Below are positions 23,101-36,260 of a stretch of 64,000 nt of DNA, piece by piece. The notes under the pieces are model-generated. The model saw only the letters and a program-made list of their open reading frames with translations. It was not told the origin of the DNA and ran no database searches. Within the stretch, counting starts at the first letter, position 1; each line of letters starts with the position of its first letter. The DNA comes from Cordilura impudica (taxonomy: Eukaryota > Arthropoda > Insecta > Diptera > Scathophagidae). The translations under genes were made by a program, and so were the position numbers. The DNA lies in contig OY821521.1 of assembly GCA_963682025.1 (NCBI GenBank), positions 193,058,575 through 193,122,574 on the forward strand, written 5' to 3'.

Positions 23101-26100
23101 GATGTGCTAATTATAAGACCACTACTGTACATATGTATTTGTAAATAAAAATCGGTTAAAAATTTACATTTACATTTCTTGACTAGGTAAAATTAACTAA
23201 ATAAAACAATCATTATAGCTTATTATCTTATAAAAAAAATTAAAGTGAATCCATTTATTTTTCATTTAAGAAAGAGTAAACATAAAAAACATAAATATAA
23301 CTTAATGCATAAAATAGGACTTAAAAAATGTAAATTAAAAAAAAAATTAAATAAGAAAATATTTATTTTAATATCTTTGTTGAAAACCCTTGTTGTATGT
23401 TACCTTTTTAAAGTGCCTAACTTCAGATGTTAACGTAACCCACATTTGTCTTTTTAAATTTTACATTATAAGCAAATATAATTAAATTTTACATTATACA
23501 ATAAAACATATAATTCTGTAAGCCGGTAAACCGGTTTTCCTAGTACTAGTTGCAACTACTGCTGACTTTTCTTTAATCTTTCTTAATTGTTCATTCGCAA
23601 CAATTTTAAATATTAAATAACTGCGTCCGCCAAAAAAAGAATTCTTCATCCGACGCCCTCATAGTGCAAACCTTAATTCACGTAATTACAAAAAGAATTT
23701 TAACATAAATGAGGTGGAATAATAATCTCGACTTGTAATTCAGCTAATGGTGCTGGTCTTTTTCATAAAATCCATGGAACTAATAAATAAATAAAAGGAG
23801 TTTTAGAATCACTAATAAGAATAAACTGTTTTAAATTCTAAGATTCAATTGGGAACAAATTCCTGGCTTACGGAGTTATTAATAAGTTGCTATTGTTTTG
23901 CACACGGTTTTATGAAGACCAGACTTGTTTTTCTCAATATATGTATATTAACACATTCGGCTTCAATTTAATATAGCTGGTGCCTGCCAATGAATCAATT
24001 AATTTTTTCATATAAAAACAAATAAGAAAATTGTAGTCGGACCAGCTATGCGGAGGTGCAACTAATAGTTTATAGCAAATAAGCATAAACCAAATCTGAG
24101 TGGATTTTGTATTATTTTTTTTTTGCATGCATGCGGACTAGGTCGAAAATGGACTGATCCTGACCATATTTGGCAAAGTTACTTATTTTTTCCAAAAATA
24201 TAAACAAACCAAATTGTGCAATAATTTTATTTTGGATATGTTTAAGTGAAGTTGGGAAGAATTGCCCTAATGGTTTATTTTTGGACTACTGATTAATGGA
24301 TGCAATAAACACACACAAATCCATTTTGACAGAGATCTATAATTTGATAATTTTAATCTTAAGACAAGATTTCATTTGTATGGGGACTAGGTCTGAACAT
24401 AACCGATTTTCACTACCGATTTTCATCCTATGGCCGATAAATGCTTATATACCAAATTTTATCAAAATATGTTTATATTTCGAACCTGTAGTTCGATTAC
24501 AAGGTTTACATGAAGACATAGACAGACGGTAGGACGGACATTGCTAAAACGACTCAGAAAGTGATTATGAATCGATCGGTACAACAAAACGTGGATCTAG
24601 GTCAAATATTTTTGGTAGTTACAAACATCTGCACTAACTCATTATACCCTGACCACATGGTGCTAAAACTCCTACTTTTTATCATTGAACCATTTTTTAA
24701 ACTGTGTCGAACAAATGACGGGTATTCGCGTATTTAATTTTTTTGATAATTTAGCTGTGTCGAACCAATGGCGAAAATTAAATTTATTTAGTTTTGAGAA
24801 TATAATTGTGGGATATCCCGTTATTAATATGGGGAAAATAAACAAAATATTTTAAAAAGATAACTTTTACTTTTGGATTAAAAAGATAATTTTTTTTTTT
24901 ATTATTCATTTATTTAGCTTTAAGCTATTAATATACAAAAAATCTTATATCTATGGATTTTACAACATTAATATAATCTTTTTACATAAATAACAATTTC
25001 TTTTTTAAAAATATAAAAATTGTTTTCATTTTTTAATTCCAGAGGGATTTCGTTATATATTTTGAAACCATTATAAAATAATAAGTTTTGGCAAAAATTT
25101 GTTCTACTAAAGCCTAGCCTAAAATCCCTTGTATTACGCAAATTGTACGGTTGAACATCCGCCACGTATTTTAACTGTTTCCGCATGTAGTTCGGCAACA
25201 ATCCATTCTTCATTTTAAATATGCAAATTAAGACATTCATTACCAGTCTTTGATTGACCGATAGCCACTGTAATTTTTGTAACATATCATTTTGATGAGA
25301 TAGTCGATGTTCGCGTAAAATACACCGCATGCCTTTATTTTGAAGCTTTTGAAGCCTTATTTTCATCTCTTGTCTACCAAGGAATAACAGTGTTGAACAA
25401 TATTCAAAATGAGGTTTAACGGTTGTATTATATATGTCAATCGCTGTAGATGTTGAAATTTTGTTTCGGATTCGTCTTAGAAAACCAATTTTTTTAGATA
25501 TCTTTTTACAAATATAATTATAGTGTAGATCAAACTTAAGATTTTTGTCTACTATAACACCCAGATATTTAATTTCTGCAACTTGTTCTATTGTAACACT
25601 GTTAATACTTATGTTTTCATCAGTCTCTCCATTTATAACCATAGCTTTTGTTTTATTCGTATTAAGCTTTAATTTGTTCATATTTAAATACCTCACAACT
25701 TCTAAATCCGAATTTAAGATTCTTACACATTCCTCAGGATTTTCACCGCTTATATAAATTAGTGCATCATCCGCAAACATACATACTTTGGCTTTCTTTA
25801 ATATTTTTTCCAAGTCGTTTATGTATATAAGAAACAGCAAGGTTCCTAAAACTGCACCCTGAGGTACTCCTATGTTAACATCTTCAATTTTTGATATATA
25901 CTGACCACATTTTGTTCTTTGGGTTCTATTCTCTAAGTAACTATTAAACCACTTTAGTTCCACCCCTTTAATACCATACTTTTGAAGTTTTTCCAATAAT
26001 ATTCCTCTATTAACCGTTTCAAATGCTCGTTTCAAATCTAAGAAAACTGCTACCACACACTTTTTATTTGTAATTCTGTTTTGTAAATTCTGTCGCTGTC

Positions 26101-27364
26101 TGAAGCCTGATTGTGTTTCATTCAATAAATTGTTGTTTTCGAAGTATTTGTTTAATTGATAGTGAACTACTTTTTCCAAAACTTTGCTTATTGACATCAA
26201 CATGTTAACTGGACGAATTTCATTGGGATCCACTGTATTTTTAATTTTTTGAATCGGTACTATACATGACTCCTTAAGACAATAAGGGAATGTTCCTGAT
26301 TGTAATGACGACGCAACAAGACTATGCAAATAGGTTCCAACAATATCATAGTTATCTAATAACATCTTAACTGTAAGAAACTTTTGATCTTTTTTATAAT
26401 ATTACACTATTAGTAAATGAGTTTTCGTCTTCTGAACTTCCTAACATTACATCCAGCCATTTTTTAAAAATTTTTATTTTAATTTTTTTTTTAAATACTT
26501 TATAGCAAAAATTTTTTTTTATATTTTTTTAACTGAAAAATTTGCATACGAAGCGGATCTCATTCAGAAACTCAATTAATTTTACGTCTATGTATTTCTT
26601 ATGCACTTTACGCGGGATTCCCGCAATTCGTTTTACGCCAAATAATTAATTGGTTCATTCTTTTACCATCACATCTTTCTAGTGATGATACCACCAGTTA
26701 CATGTATCCAGATAATTTGAACGCTACAAATAATACATACGAAGTGATTGAACTGGATCAAAGTGATGATGAAGGACCTGAAGAATTTATGCCAGATGTT
26801 TCGGCGTTTTTAGCTCCCATGAATGATAGTCCTCAAGATCCCTATGGACAACCGGATAATCAAGATGATGACCCAGAAATGTTATTAAGATACGATACAA
26901 AACAAGAAATTAAACCACAAGTCATACAACAAAATTTTTCTCAAAAATCAATAAAAGCCACAAAACGCTCATGTACACCCACTGATTCGCATGGTTCGAA
27001 TCGCTCATCCCCCTTGTTAACACCAATAAAAACAACATCGAAAGCTACAAGGAATGGTCACGAAACAAAAAGTATTTCCAATGGCAACACACAACTATTT
27101 TCTGAAGTTACTATACAGGCACTTCCACCAGCGTCAAATAACAACACCAAGCGTACGTTGTCAGTTGTACCGCCCGAACAGGTTATGACTAATGCTGCTA
27201 AACGCAAAGCTGCACCAGTATTAACACCTATCAATGATCCTATAGAATTGTATTGCCTTTCTTTGGTTGACTGTTTTCGAGCGATGCCGCGTTCAGAAAG
27301 AGAAAGGGTCAAATTCGAATTTGCAAAAATTCTTAAAGACGCTCAATATAAAAACCAATCTTAA
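20174..27364 (+). CDS. MADF-BESS domain DNA-binding protein
   Basis: Four exons: 20174-20204, 20305-20430, 20615-20798 and 26683-27364 (340 aa when joined; all junctions are GT-AG and in phase). Residues about 10-105 form a MADF domain (DDRLIKLVKENSAIYDVSHP, AIWDNIARELG, TKWKNIRYNYLQELK). The middle is acidic, then Ser/Thr/Asn-rich. The C-terminus (about 298-337) is a BESS motif (DPIELYCLSLVDCFRAMPRS). This is the Adf1/Dip3/Stwl-like architecture: sequence-specific DNA binding through MADF and protein contacts through BESS, in the nucleus. I cannot name the orthologue. Intron 3 (5.9 kb) carries an antisense Tc1-like element, a family-D repeat and an antisense LINE. An ATG at 26702 lies inside exon 4 and is not the start. 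Confidence 0.93.
21401..21482. repeat. Two-copy 41-bp tandem repeat
   Basis: The unit ggttgaaagtacagtccgta + gacgagcaattgaat occurs twice in tandem, with two substitutions. In MADF-BESS intron 3, about 100 bp before a Tc1-like element. Confidence 0.75.
21587..23127 (-). mobile_element. Complete but decayed Tc1-like transposon with TA target
   Basis: Ends cagtagtggtcttataatta...taattataagaccactactg are inverted repeats of about 28 bp (ttataattagcaca shared), flanked by TA (21585-21586 and 23128-23129). Minus-strand frames encode Tc1 transposase pieces: HRF-like start region, NVLWSDESKFNRFGSDGKKH (first D), GGGCIMVWAPFTWNGVGPI, YDNDPKHTSRLVKKYL (second D) and WPAQSPDLNPIENLWNDIEK (third acidic residue). 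Frameshifts near 22150 and 21850 inactivate it. 1541 bp, in MADF-BESS intron 3, antisense to the host gene. Confidence 0.92.
23128..24129. other. Intronic DNA without recognised content
   Basis: Part of MADF-BESS intron 3. AT-rich with short chance frames. No repeat family or RNA gene recognised. Confidence 0.35.
24130..24665 (+). repeat. Dispersed repeat family D, copy 2
   Basis: One of the best-preserved copies: 'ggactaggtcgaaaatggac' start, 'ggggactaggtctgaacata', 'tggccgataaatgcttatat', 'caaggtttacatgaagacat', 'cgactcagaaagtga', 'atcgatcggtacaacaaaa' and 'ttataccctgaccacat' at the end. Its uninterrupted ...cttatatacc... shows the empty site for the foldback insertion at 61343-61422. Confidence 0.8.
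24885..26460 (-). mobile_element. 5'-truncated LINE with a long RT open frame
   Basis: The minus frame 26365-24968 (465 aa) is the C-terminal two-thirds of a non-LTR reverse transcriptase: KIKNTVDPNEIRPVNML, VFLDLKRAFETVNRGILLEK, GVPQGAVLGTLLFLIYINDL and the catalytic FADDALIY. There is no endonuclease domain and no first ORF, so it is 5'-truncated, but the RT frame itself is uninterrupted. This suggests younger age than the related LINE at 9795-11500. An A-rich tail lies at about 24890-24900. Antisense in MADF-BESS intron 3. CR1/Jockey-like group; the clade is not resolved. Confidence 0.9.
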
Positions 27365-27856
27365 GTTTTTTTTTTATTTTTTGTTCAAAAACAGTTTTCA
27401 TTATATTCCCTGCATTTTATAGGTTAAAAACAAACGTACCAAAAAATATATTCTATTTTAATTTTTATGAGGCGCCTACTAAAAATAGTAAAATATCCTT
27501 AATATTTTTGAAAGAATTTAAAAAAATATTTTTAAGAGGAAGCTTAAAAAAATAAAGATTGAGCTAAAGTCTAGAATTGTTAATTATAAACAACAATACC
27601 ATTTTACTAAATATTAAGGTTATTTTTCTCTAATCTTGACAAAAGTTTTAATAAAAATTTTATTTTTACTACTTGTAACAAGTATTTAAATAAATGTATA
27701 TAATGTTATAAATTTCAAGAGTATTTAAAACAGATCTGCCTGTATGCTAAGTTTTATTATCGGTATTTTAATTTATTGCAGTATTTTTAATAATAAAAAA
27801 AATATACAAAAAAAAAAAAAACGGAAATAGTTGATATTTTATCCTAATAAAAAACA

Positions 27857-28275
27857 CTAGCAGAGTCTAGCTCTCGAAATTCGAGTGCAAATTTAGGAAA
27901 TTTTATTTTTTCATTTAATAAATAATTTTATAAGAGCCTTTTTGAAAAAAATTCATTGAATTTCATTATAAATATTTGTTGAACACATAGAAGATATATA
28001 AATGGATTTGTTAATAATTTTATAAGAGCCTAAAGGTATGCTAATCAATTTTAGCCAATTCACAATTCCACACAGGGCTTTTGATTTTTATAATAAACAC
28101 ACACACAGTATGTGTTAGTAGCAATTTTAAATGAGCATTACTAAAAAAAAAAAAATGTTCCAGACGGTACAAATCTGAAATACATTTCAAATGAGATATT
28201 TTTGGTCAAAATCGGTTGGTAACTAACATTTTTATATCGGTCACAAGAAATCGCTTTGCCTATTTATATTATAGA
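27857..28275 (-). mobile_element. Helitron-like repeat H, copy C
   Basis: On the minus strand it begins A|TC TATAATATAAATAGG (28275 down), contains cgatttcttgtgaccgat, and ends with the hairpin ctcgaaattcgag (6-bp stem) about 12 nt before CTAG|T at 27857. It follows the MADF-BESS 3' UTR. 419 bp, noncoding. Confidence 0.75.
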
Positions 28276-30693
28276 TTAGGAGAGTTCTGTTTTTTTAGAT
28301 TTTTTCATTAATTCAATTTTATTTCCTTTATGAGAATAATTAGAATGTGTTTTACTTATAAATAACTAAGAATTGAGTTTGAAAAAATTGTCTATCACAA
28401 AATTTAAAAAAATCGATAGCGAATGCGACGATTCGACCCCTGCTGAAACAGTCGTACGATTTTAAATAGTAACCTTACTTTATAGCCGAGTTCTCATTAA
28501 AGTTATTATTATACATATATTTATAAATTTTTTACCATTTTTCCATATCAATTGACCCGAGTTCTGAACAGTTTAGAGGATTTGCTTCTCGATCCATCAA
28601 AAGCACACTTTACTGTAATGCGAAGAAGCTAGGTTCGGCCAAATTTAAGTGGAGACCTCATGCTTTAGTTTTTTTTTCAATCATTCTTTTATCTAAATTT
28701 CCGAGTTTATTGTTCCCGTTGTCCTTTTGCCACAGCTGCAGATAGCTTGCAATATCAGGAATTCTGACTGTTTTTTAAGTTGGCCGAATTGGTGGAAATT
28801 GGTACATGTTCAATTCTGACCGCCATGAAATCGACTTAAGTTATCGTTAGATAAATATTATTAAGATATCGGTCAAATATGGTTTATTACACCCTGTACG
28901 ACCATTTTTAGTCATAGTCCCCATATGAAGCTGTTCTCCGATCTTAATTTAAATGTTTTAAAAATGAATTTTTCTCAAAATTTTGAGGAAAAAAGTGACT
29001 TAACTAAGTAAGGTCATGATTGGTCAATTTTTTGACCTAGTCCCCATATAAAAATATTAATTTTTTCATATCTGCAGGAAGCAAATTAATAACAATGACA
29101 CTCAATTTTGGTTTATACTTATTTCCTATGTATATCCATTTGAGACATTAGCAAAATTGGGCCTAGGAACCTGGCTCGAAAATCATGGTATAGTGTATTT
29201 TCTTATTTCTTCTGGACTTATTGCACTATTTCTAACAAATATAAATAAGCAAAATCTTTTAAAAAGTAAACAATTTGATAAACCTAATACTAATATAAAT
29301 TATCATAACTTTACCCAGGTAAATGGGTTATTTTGTGAATTAGCTTGACTTAAACAGACAGACGGACTTCGCTATATCGACTCGAAATGTTATAAGGATG
29401 AAGAATATGGGGTCGCAAATGGATTTTTCGATGCGTTACAAACGGAATAACAAACTGATATATACCCTCTGCACAGTAGTGTGGAGATTCAGTATTTAAG
29501 CCACAGCATGTTGCGTGCAGAGCCAACACAAAGCTTTTACATCTCCATACAAAAAAAAACCAGGGTTGCGGAGCCGGAGTAATACTCTAGCTCCGAAGTT
29601 AATTTTGGAAATAAAAGATATGGCTCAGGCTCCCATATTTGAACCAAATTAATATACCAATTTAAAAAACAAAAAGTACAAGTGAAAAATATACTTCATA
29701 TCAATATATTGTGTATAAAATCGATTTCCGCGAACCCCGATCATCAAAAACCAATTTCAAAACAAGACAATTTTTAACAGGTTCATCTATTTTTCTACAA
29801 CTCCGTTAGATATTAATGATTTTTCATACTATTCCTGTACTCTCTACTTTTAGTCCTTTTTACTATACGAATACTATATATTTAAAAGTCTCCAAATTGA
29901 GAAAAAAACACAAGTATCATATCCGGGATCTGGCTTCGCCTCTAGCTTATGAAACTGGACTATTTTCGAACACCTACAAACAAACATTTGAACTTGTGAA
30001 AAAGCAATTTTAACAAGTAATAAAATTACAGTCGGTCTACAGTACCAATATTTTAGAGAAAGGTCCAGCCAATAGGATATAGAAAATAAGCATAAAGCAT
30101 AATTTTGAGTGGAATTGTTAGAAATCTGTTGCCCATTTTAATGATTTAAGTGAAGAGCGGGTAGCAACTTTATATGGGAACCGTGACAAAGAATGGTCTT
30201 ACAAGGTTAATTTTTAGACTACTGATTAATGGATATAATAAATAGATATACACACAATTTGAACGAGATCTTTAAGATAATTTTGATTTAAGGGAAATTT
30301 AAATTGATCTTATTAGGGTCATTTGTATGGGGGCTAGGTCTGATTTTACCAATATCAATAGCGATCGACCTATGGCCGACAAAAGTTTATATAAAAAATT
30401 TCAAAAATACATTCAATACAAAAGTTTATATAAAAATTTCATCAAAATACATTCATATTTGCTAACTGTAGTTTAACTACAAGGTTTACATGGACGGACT
30501 GACATCGCTAAATCGACTCAGGAAGCGTTTCTGAGACGATCGGTATAATGAAAGATGGGGTCTAGGTCTAATATGTACAAAAGAACATTTCTTAGAAGCC
30601 AGAGATCGCCGTAATAAGATTATCCTTTTTGATTAATTCTTTTTTATACCCTTCTATATCGCAAAATGCATTTATGACCCCATAAAGTTTATA
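28276..30693. repeat. Repeat-rich intergenic block with family D copies
   Basis: 28860-29060 holds reverse-oriented family-D pieces (gtccccatat, gacctagtccccatata). 29340-29480 is a direct piece (gacttcgctatatcgactcg...ataccctctgcac). 30040-30575 is a fuller copy, with an internal duplication of aaaagtttatataaaaa at about 30380 and 30420. A short family-E fragment (gcgaatgcgacgattcgacc) is at about 28418. No gene recognised. Confidence 0.6.
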
Positions 30694-32297
30694 CAGTGAA
30701 CTAATAAAATTTAAGTACACCTTGTATTTTCTTAATAACGCTAATAATGACTATATTTCCGTTAATAAAATCGGTTCTCTTTGCCTTAATATTCTTTAAA
30801 GGGATCTTTATTTTCATAACAAAACTTGTTCTGTTCCCGTTGCTTTCACTGGAAGAGAGATACTCCTAAAAAATTCCAATGAGAGCTAAAAATGAAGCCA
30901 AAGAAATTTAAGTACATTTCTAGCTCATAGAACATTTAAGTTATTGTTTTTGTAAAAATAACTGTTTTCATAAATTTGCTTTTAAGTAAGAAGTCTACCA
31001 ATGCATTTCAAAGAATTTTTGCTGATCATTTTGTTAGTCGAGTGTAGAGGTTACTACAAAGGTGACGAAATGGGTAAAGGAAAGGAAATACCAATTGATT
31101 TAAGAAAAGTCATCATAAGTCATTACGTGAATTTGGAAAAGTTATAGGAAAACCCCACTCCAGTGTTCAAACCATTATAAATTCTTATTTAAAAAATGGA
31201 AACTTGAGGAAAAACCACTGTCAGGTTGTCCAAAAAAGCTCTCAAAACGAGATGAACGCCATATTGTAAACGCAGTCAAAGGCGATCCGAAAAAATCGGC
31301 TCCTAAAATACGAGGCGAATTATCATAAAGCTCTAACACGAGCGTGCACCCACAAACCATAAGAAATGTACTCCATAGAGCTGGTTACAATGCCCGAATT
31401 CCTCGTAGAAAGCCCTCAGTATCTAAAGTGAACAAAAAAAAGAGGCTGGATTTTGCAAAGGAGAATTCGGATAAGCCAGATTCTTTTTGAGACAATGTTT
31501 TATTTCGTGATGAGTCAAAATATAATATTTTTGGACCGGAAGGTGCCAATAAAATATGGAGAAAACCTAATGAGATGCAGCTAAAAAAATTAAATTCCAA
31601 CTATCAAACACGGTGGTGGTAACATTATGGTGTGGGGGTGTATGGCGGCAACTGGCGCAGGAAAACTGGTTTTTACCGAAAATACAATGGATAAAAATTT
31701 ATACCTGAACATCCTGAAGAACAATCTAAAACAAAGTGCGTCGCAATTGGGATTAGCAGAAAATAAATTCCTCTTTCAGCAATATAATCACCCCAAACAA
31801 ACGTCATACTTGGTCAAGGAATGGCTTCTATACAATTGCAAGCAACTGCATACACCCTCGCAATCACCAGACCTTAATCCCATAAAACATATCTGAGATT
31901 TGTTAGACAAAAGGATTCGAAAACACACAATCACTTCGAAGGAATCGCTCAGAAATGTGTTGTTATCCGAATGGCAAAAAATCACGGTTAATGATGCTGC
32001 AAGATTAGTAAGAAGCATTCATCGAAATATTAATTTAACTTAACATTAGTTTTTTGGTTTTTTTCAAAATAAACTTTATTTAGTGAACATAAACTTTCTT
32101 GATGTGAATCAATGATATTGTGGTGTTTTTATTGTTTTTTTTTATAAACCTTAGGTTACATTTCAATGAAAAGTCTGAATTTATGTTCCTTAATATATGT
32201 ATAAGAGATGTATGCAATCTTTAATAAATCTTTTTTTAAAACAGAACGTATTTTATGAGTTTTTCTGAATGCGCACTTAAACTTTTTTGGTTCACTG
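30694..32297 (+). mobile_element. Complete but decayed Tc1/Minos-like transposon with TA target
   Basis: Ends cagtgaactaataaaattta...aaacttttttggttcactg are inverted repeats of about 28 bp, flanked by TA on both sides (30692-30693, 32298-32299). Plus-strand transposase pieces: DNA-binding region (KSLREFGKVIGKPHSSVQT), MVWGCMAATGAGKLVFTENT, then a site where QDNDPKHTS is expected but QQYNHPKQTS is seen (catalytic D lost), and SQSPDLNPIKHI* where E is also lost. It therefore cannot encode an active DDE enzyme. 1604 bp. Confidence 0.92.
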
Positions 32298-32418
32298 TAT
32301 ATTCTTGATACTTATAACTCGAATCGGTACAGCAATGAAATCGCGCTCACTCACGAACTAAACCATTTACCTGGGTAAAGTTATGATTATGTTGTTTGTC
32401 ATTTACATTTTGTTTACA

Positions 32419-32722
32419 TCTATAATATAAATAGGTAAGGCGATTTCTTGTGACCGATGATTCGTTCAACAGTTTTCTCTAAATTTTGTTGGAGTTGTGC
32501 ACATTTAAAGTTGCTACTAACACATACATAAAATTATACAATGCTGTGTGTTTATTAAATTTGTTTGCAAAAAGAAATTAGTTTGTTTTCTTCATTCACA
32601 ATAATTGTGTTGAATTGAAAAATTATTTTGGATAGCATACCTTTAGGGTCAATAATTTATAAAATGAAAAAATAAAATTTCGTAGAATTTGCACTCGAAT
32701 TTTGAAGGCTGCAATCTCCTAG
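32419..32722 (+). mobile_element. Helitron-like repeat H, copy D
   Basis: 304 bp, A|TC TATAATATAAATAGGTAAGG at the left and gcaatctcCTAG|T at the right. It carries the family's cgatttcttgtgaccgatga and gcactcgaatttt blocks and is the most compact copy in the window. Confidence 0.75.
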
Positions 32723-35080
32723 TTTATTATAAATAGTGTAATAAGTTCAGATATTATTGTAAACATAAAACCCAGGTGGAGGGTATCACAGTTTTGGCAC
32801 AACCGAATTTAACACTCTTAATTAGGATTTACTTACAATTCTTGTTTCCGTCGATTAAAACCAAAAATTTTTTTTTAATTTTTTATTGATTTTTTTTATG
32901 CACATTTATAAACCATATAAATATTTTCGATTTAATCATAATTGTATTCATATATAATGTATATATTAAAAATTTAAGATAAGTTATTAATTTTAGGTTA
33001 AAAAATACACTGGGATACAAACCAAAACACAAATAACGAATAATTGATTTTTAATAAAAAAAAAAAAAAAAATAAATAATAATAAAATGAATAAATGTTC
33101 AGAATGGTAGACTTATTAGTAATTAATATTTTTTTATATAAAATAAATTCCAATTGCTGATGTTTTTTTTTTCATCTATAAAGGGGGATAATAATTTTGC
33201 AGCTATAAATACTTAAGCAACCGATACCTAGAAAATATTTTCTGTTTACGTGATTTCTGTTGCAATTAAAAAACTAAAGTGATGCAGTTGATTTAATTCT
33301 AATTCTTGAAAATGCTTACTTGGTGTTATAATTGTTGTGTGATTAATTTTTTAATGTTTAATAGTAGTAAAAAAATATTGTAAGATTTTTTTTGTTAAAT
33401 TGTATTTTTATAAAAAGACTATATTTCTATGAATTAAAGGCCAAATGATTTTAAAAAATAAAAATTATAAAATATTCTGCAAATTTAAAACATTATTTTT
33501 AATAAGGGGGAAACATTAATAAATCCCACACCACATCGTAGCAGTTCGATAGTCTGTCGATAAAACAGTTTTTACCAAGTCACTGACACAAATTAGAAAA
33601 TTTAAAGCCAAAAAACCACATCCTAACAATGTCTAGGAACAGTGGTGGTTGTTTAATCTAAAAAATTTTGATTTGAAACTTGAGCAAATATCAAAATCGT
33701 TTAGATTTTTGCTCAGTTCCCCTGCACTAATAGAGCAAACACCCCCATACCTTACACTAACGCACTGTACAGTGCTAGACTTGAATTGTGAATTTGTGTA
33801 GTGTATGGCCGGCATTAGGAATTTTTCTAACCTTTTCATATAAAGAAGAAATAAAACCTATCTAAAACTATCTAACAGCTTTTTCTTACTGCCAAAGAAA
33901 AATAATACGATGTGGTTTAGACATTTTATATCAATGCCAATCACTGTGACTTAGTTATAAACAGTCGAATTCGAAATTTGGGCTGGGTGCAAAGGGGAGG
34001 CAAACTTTTTTATGTATTTATTAAAAGCCATCCAAGGCCACAAAAAATATAAATTCTTATTTCCTAACTACATTCTAAAATATTTCAAACTTTGAAAAAA
34101 TATTTTTAAAAAAATATATCAAATTCATAAAAAATTTCGAATCTCGATATAATCAAGTTAGCAAGTTAAATGAGAATTTTTTTTAAAACAAATATGCACC
34201 TGATATTTGCTACCAACCACCCTTCATTTATATAAAAAAAATATTTTGGATCTTATAAAAGATTAAAATAAACAGTTTTTTTATGTTAAACTACATAAAT
34301 CTAAAAAATATGTTTATGAATAGAGCAATAATTGTCAGTTGCCTTGTTTATTGATATGATAAAATCAATATTCTTCATTCATGCATGAATAATCAAAGTG
34401 TTTAGTGTTAAGTCTCATTTCAAAATCTATTCGAAACTTGAAATAACATTTATATATAAAAATTATGGTTAATTTTATTACAAAGAAAGTCTCATATCGA
34501 AGTTGTATTATTATAAAAAAAAAAATAAAAAAATATCTTAATTTTAGGTTAGGTTTCAAACAGGATACAAAAAATTTTTTAAATATAAAAGAAAACGTTT
34601 CGTGTTTTCGTTTCTAAATTTAATATAGTTACTTTCAAAATTATTCAGACTTTTTTTTAGTATTACTATACTTACAGCTCTTACAATTGTTATTAAAACA
34701 AAATATAAATTCAAAAAGTAATTGAATTTTAAAAATTTTCTTTTGAAATTAAAATTGAATTCAGAAAATATGAACAAATAATACATACAAATTAAAATCA
34801 AACAAAAATTTAAAAAAAACTCAATCGAAATTCCAAAATTATAAATGGAAAGTCAATATTTCTATTTAATATTTAAATACATAAATAATATTTAAAAAAA
34901 AGTTCAAAAATACCAGCGACATTTAAAAAATATTAAAATTTTTTGAAATTTAAAATGTTTGTATCAAAAATTTAGGGAAGGACACTGTTCAACTGCAAAA
35001 ATTAAGCAGAGACGACACAGGTGTACTTAGGGGGGCGGGGGTCTCTGTTTCTGAAACTGTGGTACGTTTGACTCCGCTAG
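32723..35080. other. AT-rich intergenic DNA, no gene recognised
   Basis: No family-level repeat or coding signal. 33525-33541 (cccacaccacatcgta) and 33906-33922 (tacgatgtggttt) are short inverted matches about 380 bp apart and could bound a degenerate MITE. A G-rich patch (gtgtacttaggggggcgggg) occurs at about 35020. Confidence 0.35.
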
Positions 35081-36260
35081 GTTACATTTTTTTATTGACA
35101 TAAAAATTATACAATTTTCTTTTCATCAAAACATCAATTGGACAAAAAAATCGATTACAATTTTTTTTAATATTGAGAAAACAAATATTTAGAAAAAAGT
35201 TTTTTAAAGAAAATTTTAAGAAAAACTTTTTCTCACAATACTTTAAGGTATTTTTTCGCCATTATTTTTTAATAAAAAAAAAGATTAAAAAATATTTTTT
35301 TAATATTATTTTTTTTACGGATTTTTTAAACAAAAATTTATTGTTTTTTTTTTATTTGTTAAAAATTAAAAACAATATTTTTTAAAATATGAACCGCATT
35401 TAATTTTTTAAATATATTTTTTTTTTAAACTTATTTGTTAGGAACTTTTTACAACGTTTTTATTAAGAAAAAATATTGTTAATAACAAAAAATTTTAATA
35501 AAATTTTATTTAAATATAAAAAAATTATTTTTAATATTAACGGCATTTTAAAGTTTTTTAATTTTTTTCGAGATTTTTTAATATTTTTTTTTTTAATTTT
35601 ATTAAATTTTTTTTCAAATTTTATTTTTTATTTAAAAAAATTTTTTTACGAAAAAAAAAGAAAAAAAATTTTTTCTAATACAAAAAATTATTTTTTTTAG
35701 GAATAATTTATTTTTTTTTATTATTTTTTAGAGACTTTTTCGACGTTTCTTTTTTTAAATTTGTTAATAAATTTTTTTAAAAATTTAAGTTAAAAATTAG
35801 AAACAATATTTTTTTTAAATATGAACTGCATTTAATATTTTTAAAATTTATTATTTTATTATTTATTATTAAGAAAAAATGTTGTTAATAACAAAACATC
35901 TTTCTAAAATTTTATTTAAAAAAAATATATTATTTTTAATATTAACAGCATTTAAAATTTTTAATGTTTACTTGTTTTTTTAATTATTTTTTCGAGATTT
36001 TTTTAATATTATTTTTTTAATAAAAAACATTTATTTTTTTTAATTTTTTTCTTTAAATAAATAATTTTATTTCATTTTTTAAAATTATTTTTTCGAGATT
36101 TTTTTTAGGAAAAAAATTTTTGTAAAAAAATAAAATTTTTTAAATTTAGTTTTTTATTTTTTTTAATGTTTTTATTTATTTATTTTTTATTTTAATGAAA
36201 AGTTATTTTAAAGTTAAAAAATGTTTTTTAGTTTTGTCAATAAAAAAATCCTAACGCAGC
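35081..36260. repeat. 1.2-kb extremely T/A-rich block with long-period direct repeats
   Basis: Almost only T and A runs. Direct repeats about 410-430 bp apart: acaatattttttaaaatatg at 35371 versus 35798, and ttaataacaaaa...atttttaatattaac at about 35478 versus 35885. Its edges are inverted (gttacatttttttattgac, about 35080; gtcaataaaaaaatcctaac, about 36237), so the whole block may be an inserted unit. Open frames inside are Phe/Lys/Asn-only artefacts. Confidence 0.5.

Noticed and set aside
26702..26704. ATG as start of a 220-aa protein
   Set aside because: Exon 4 begins upstream at 26683 and joins in phase to the MADF exons.
33633..33839. 68-codon minus-strand frame
   Set aside because: No recognisable motif, no splice sites, isolated in intergenic DNA.
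35173..35700. Phe/Lys/Asn-only open frames
   Set aside because: Products of T/A homopolymers in the low-complexity block.
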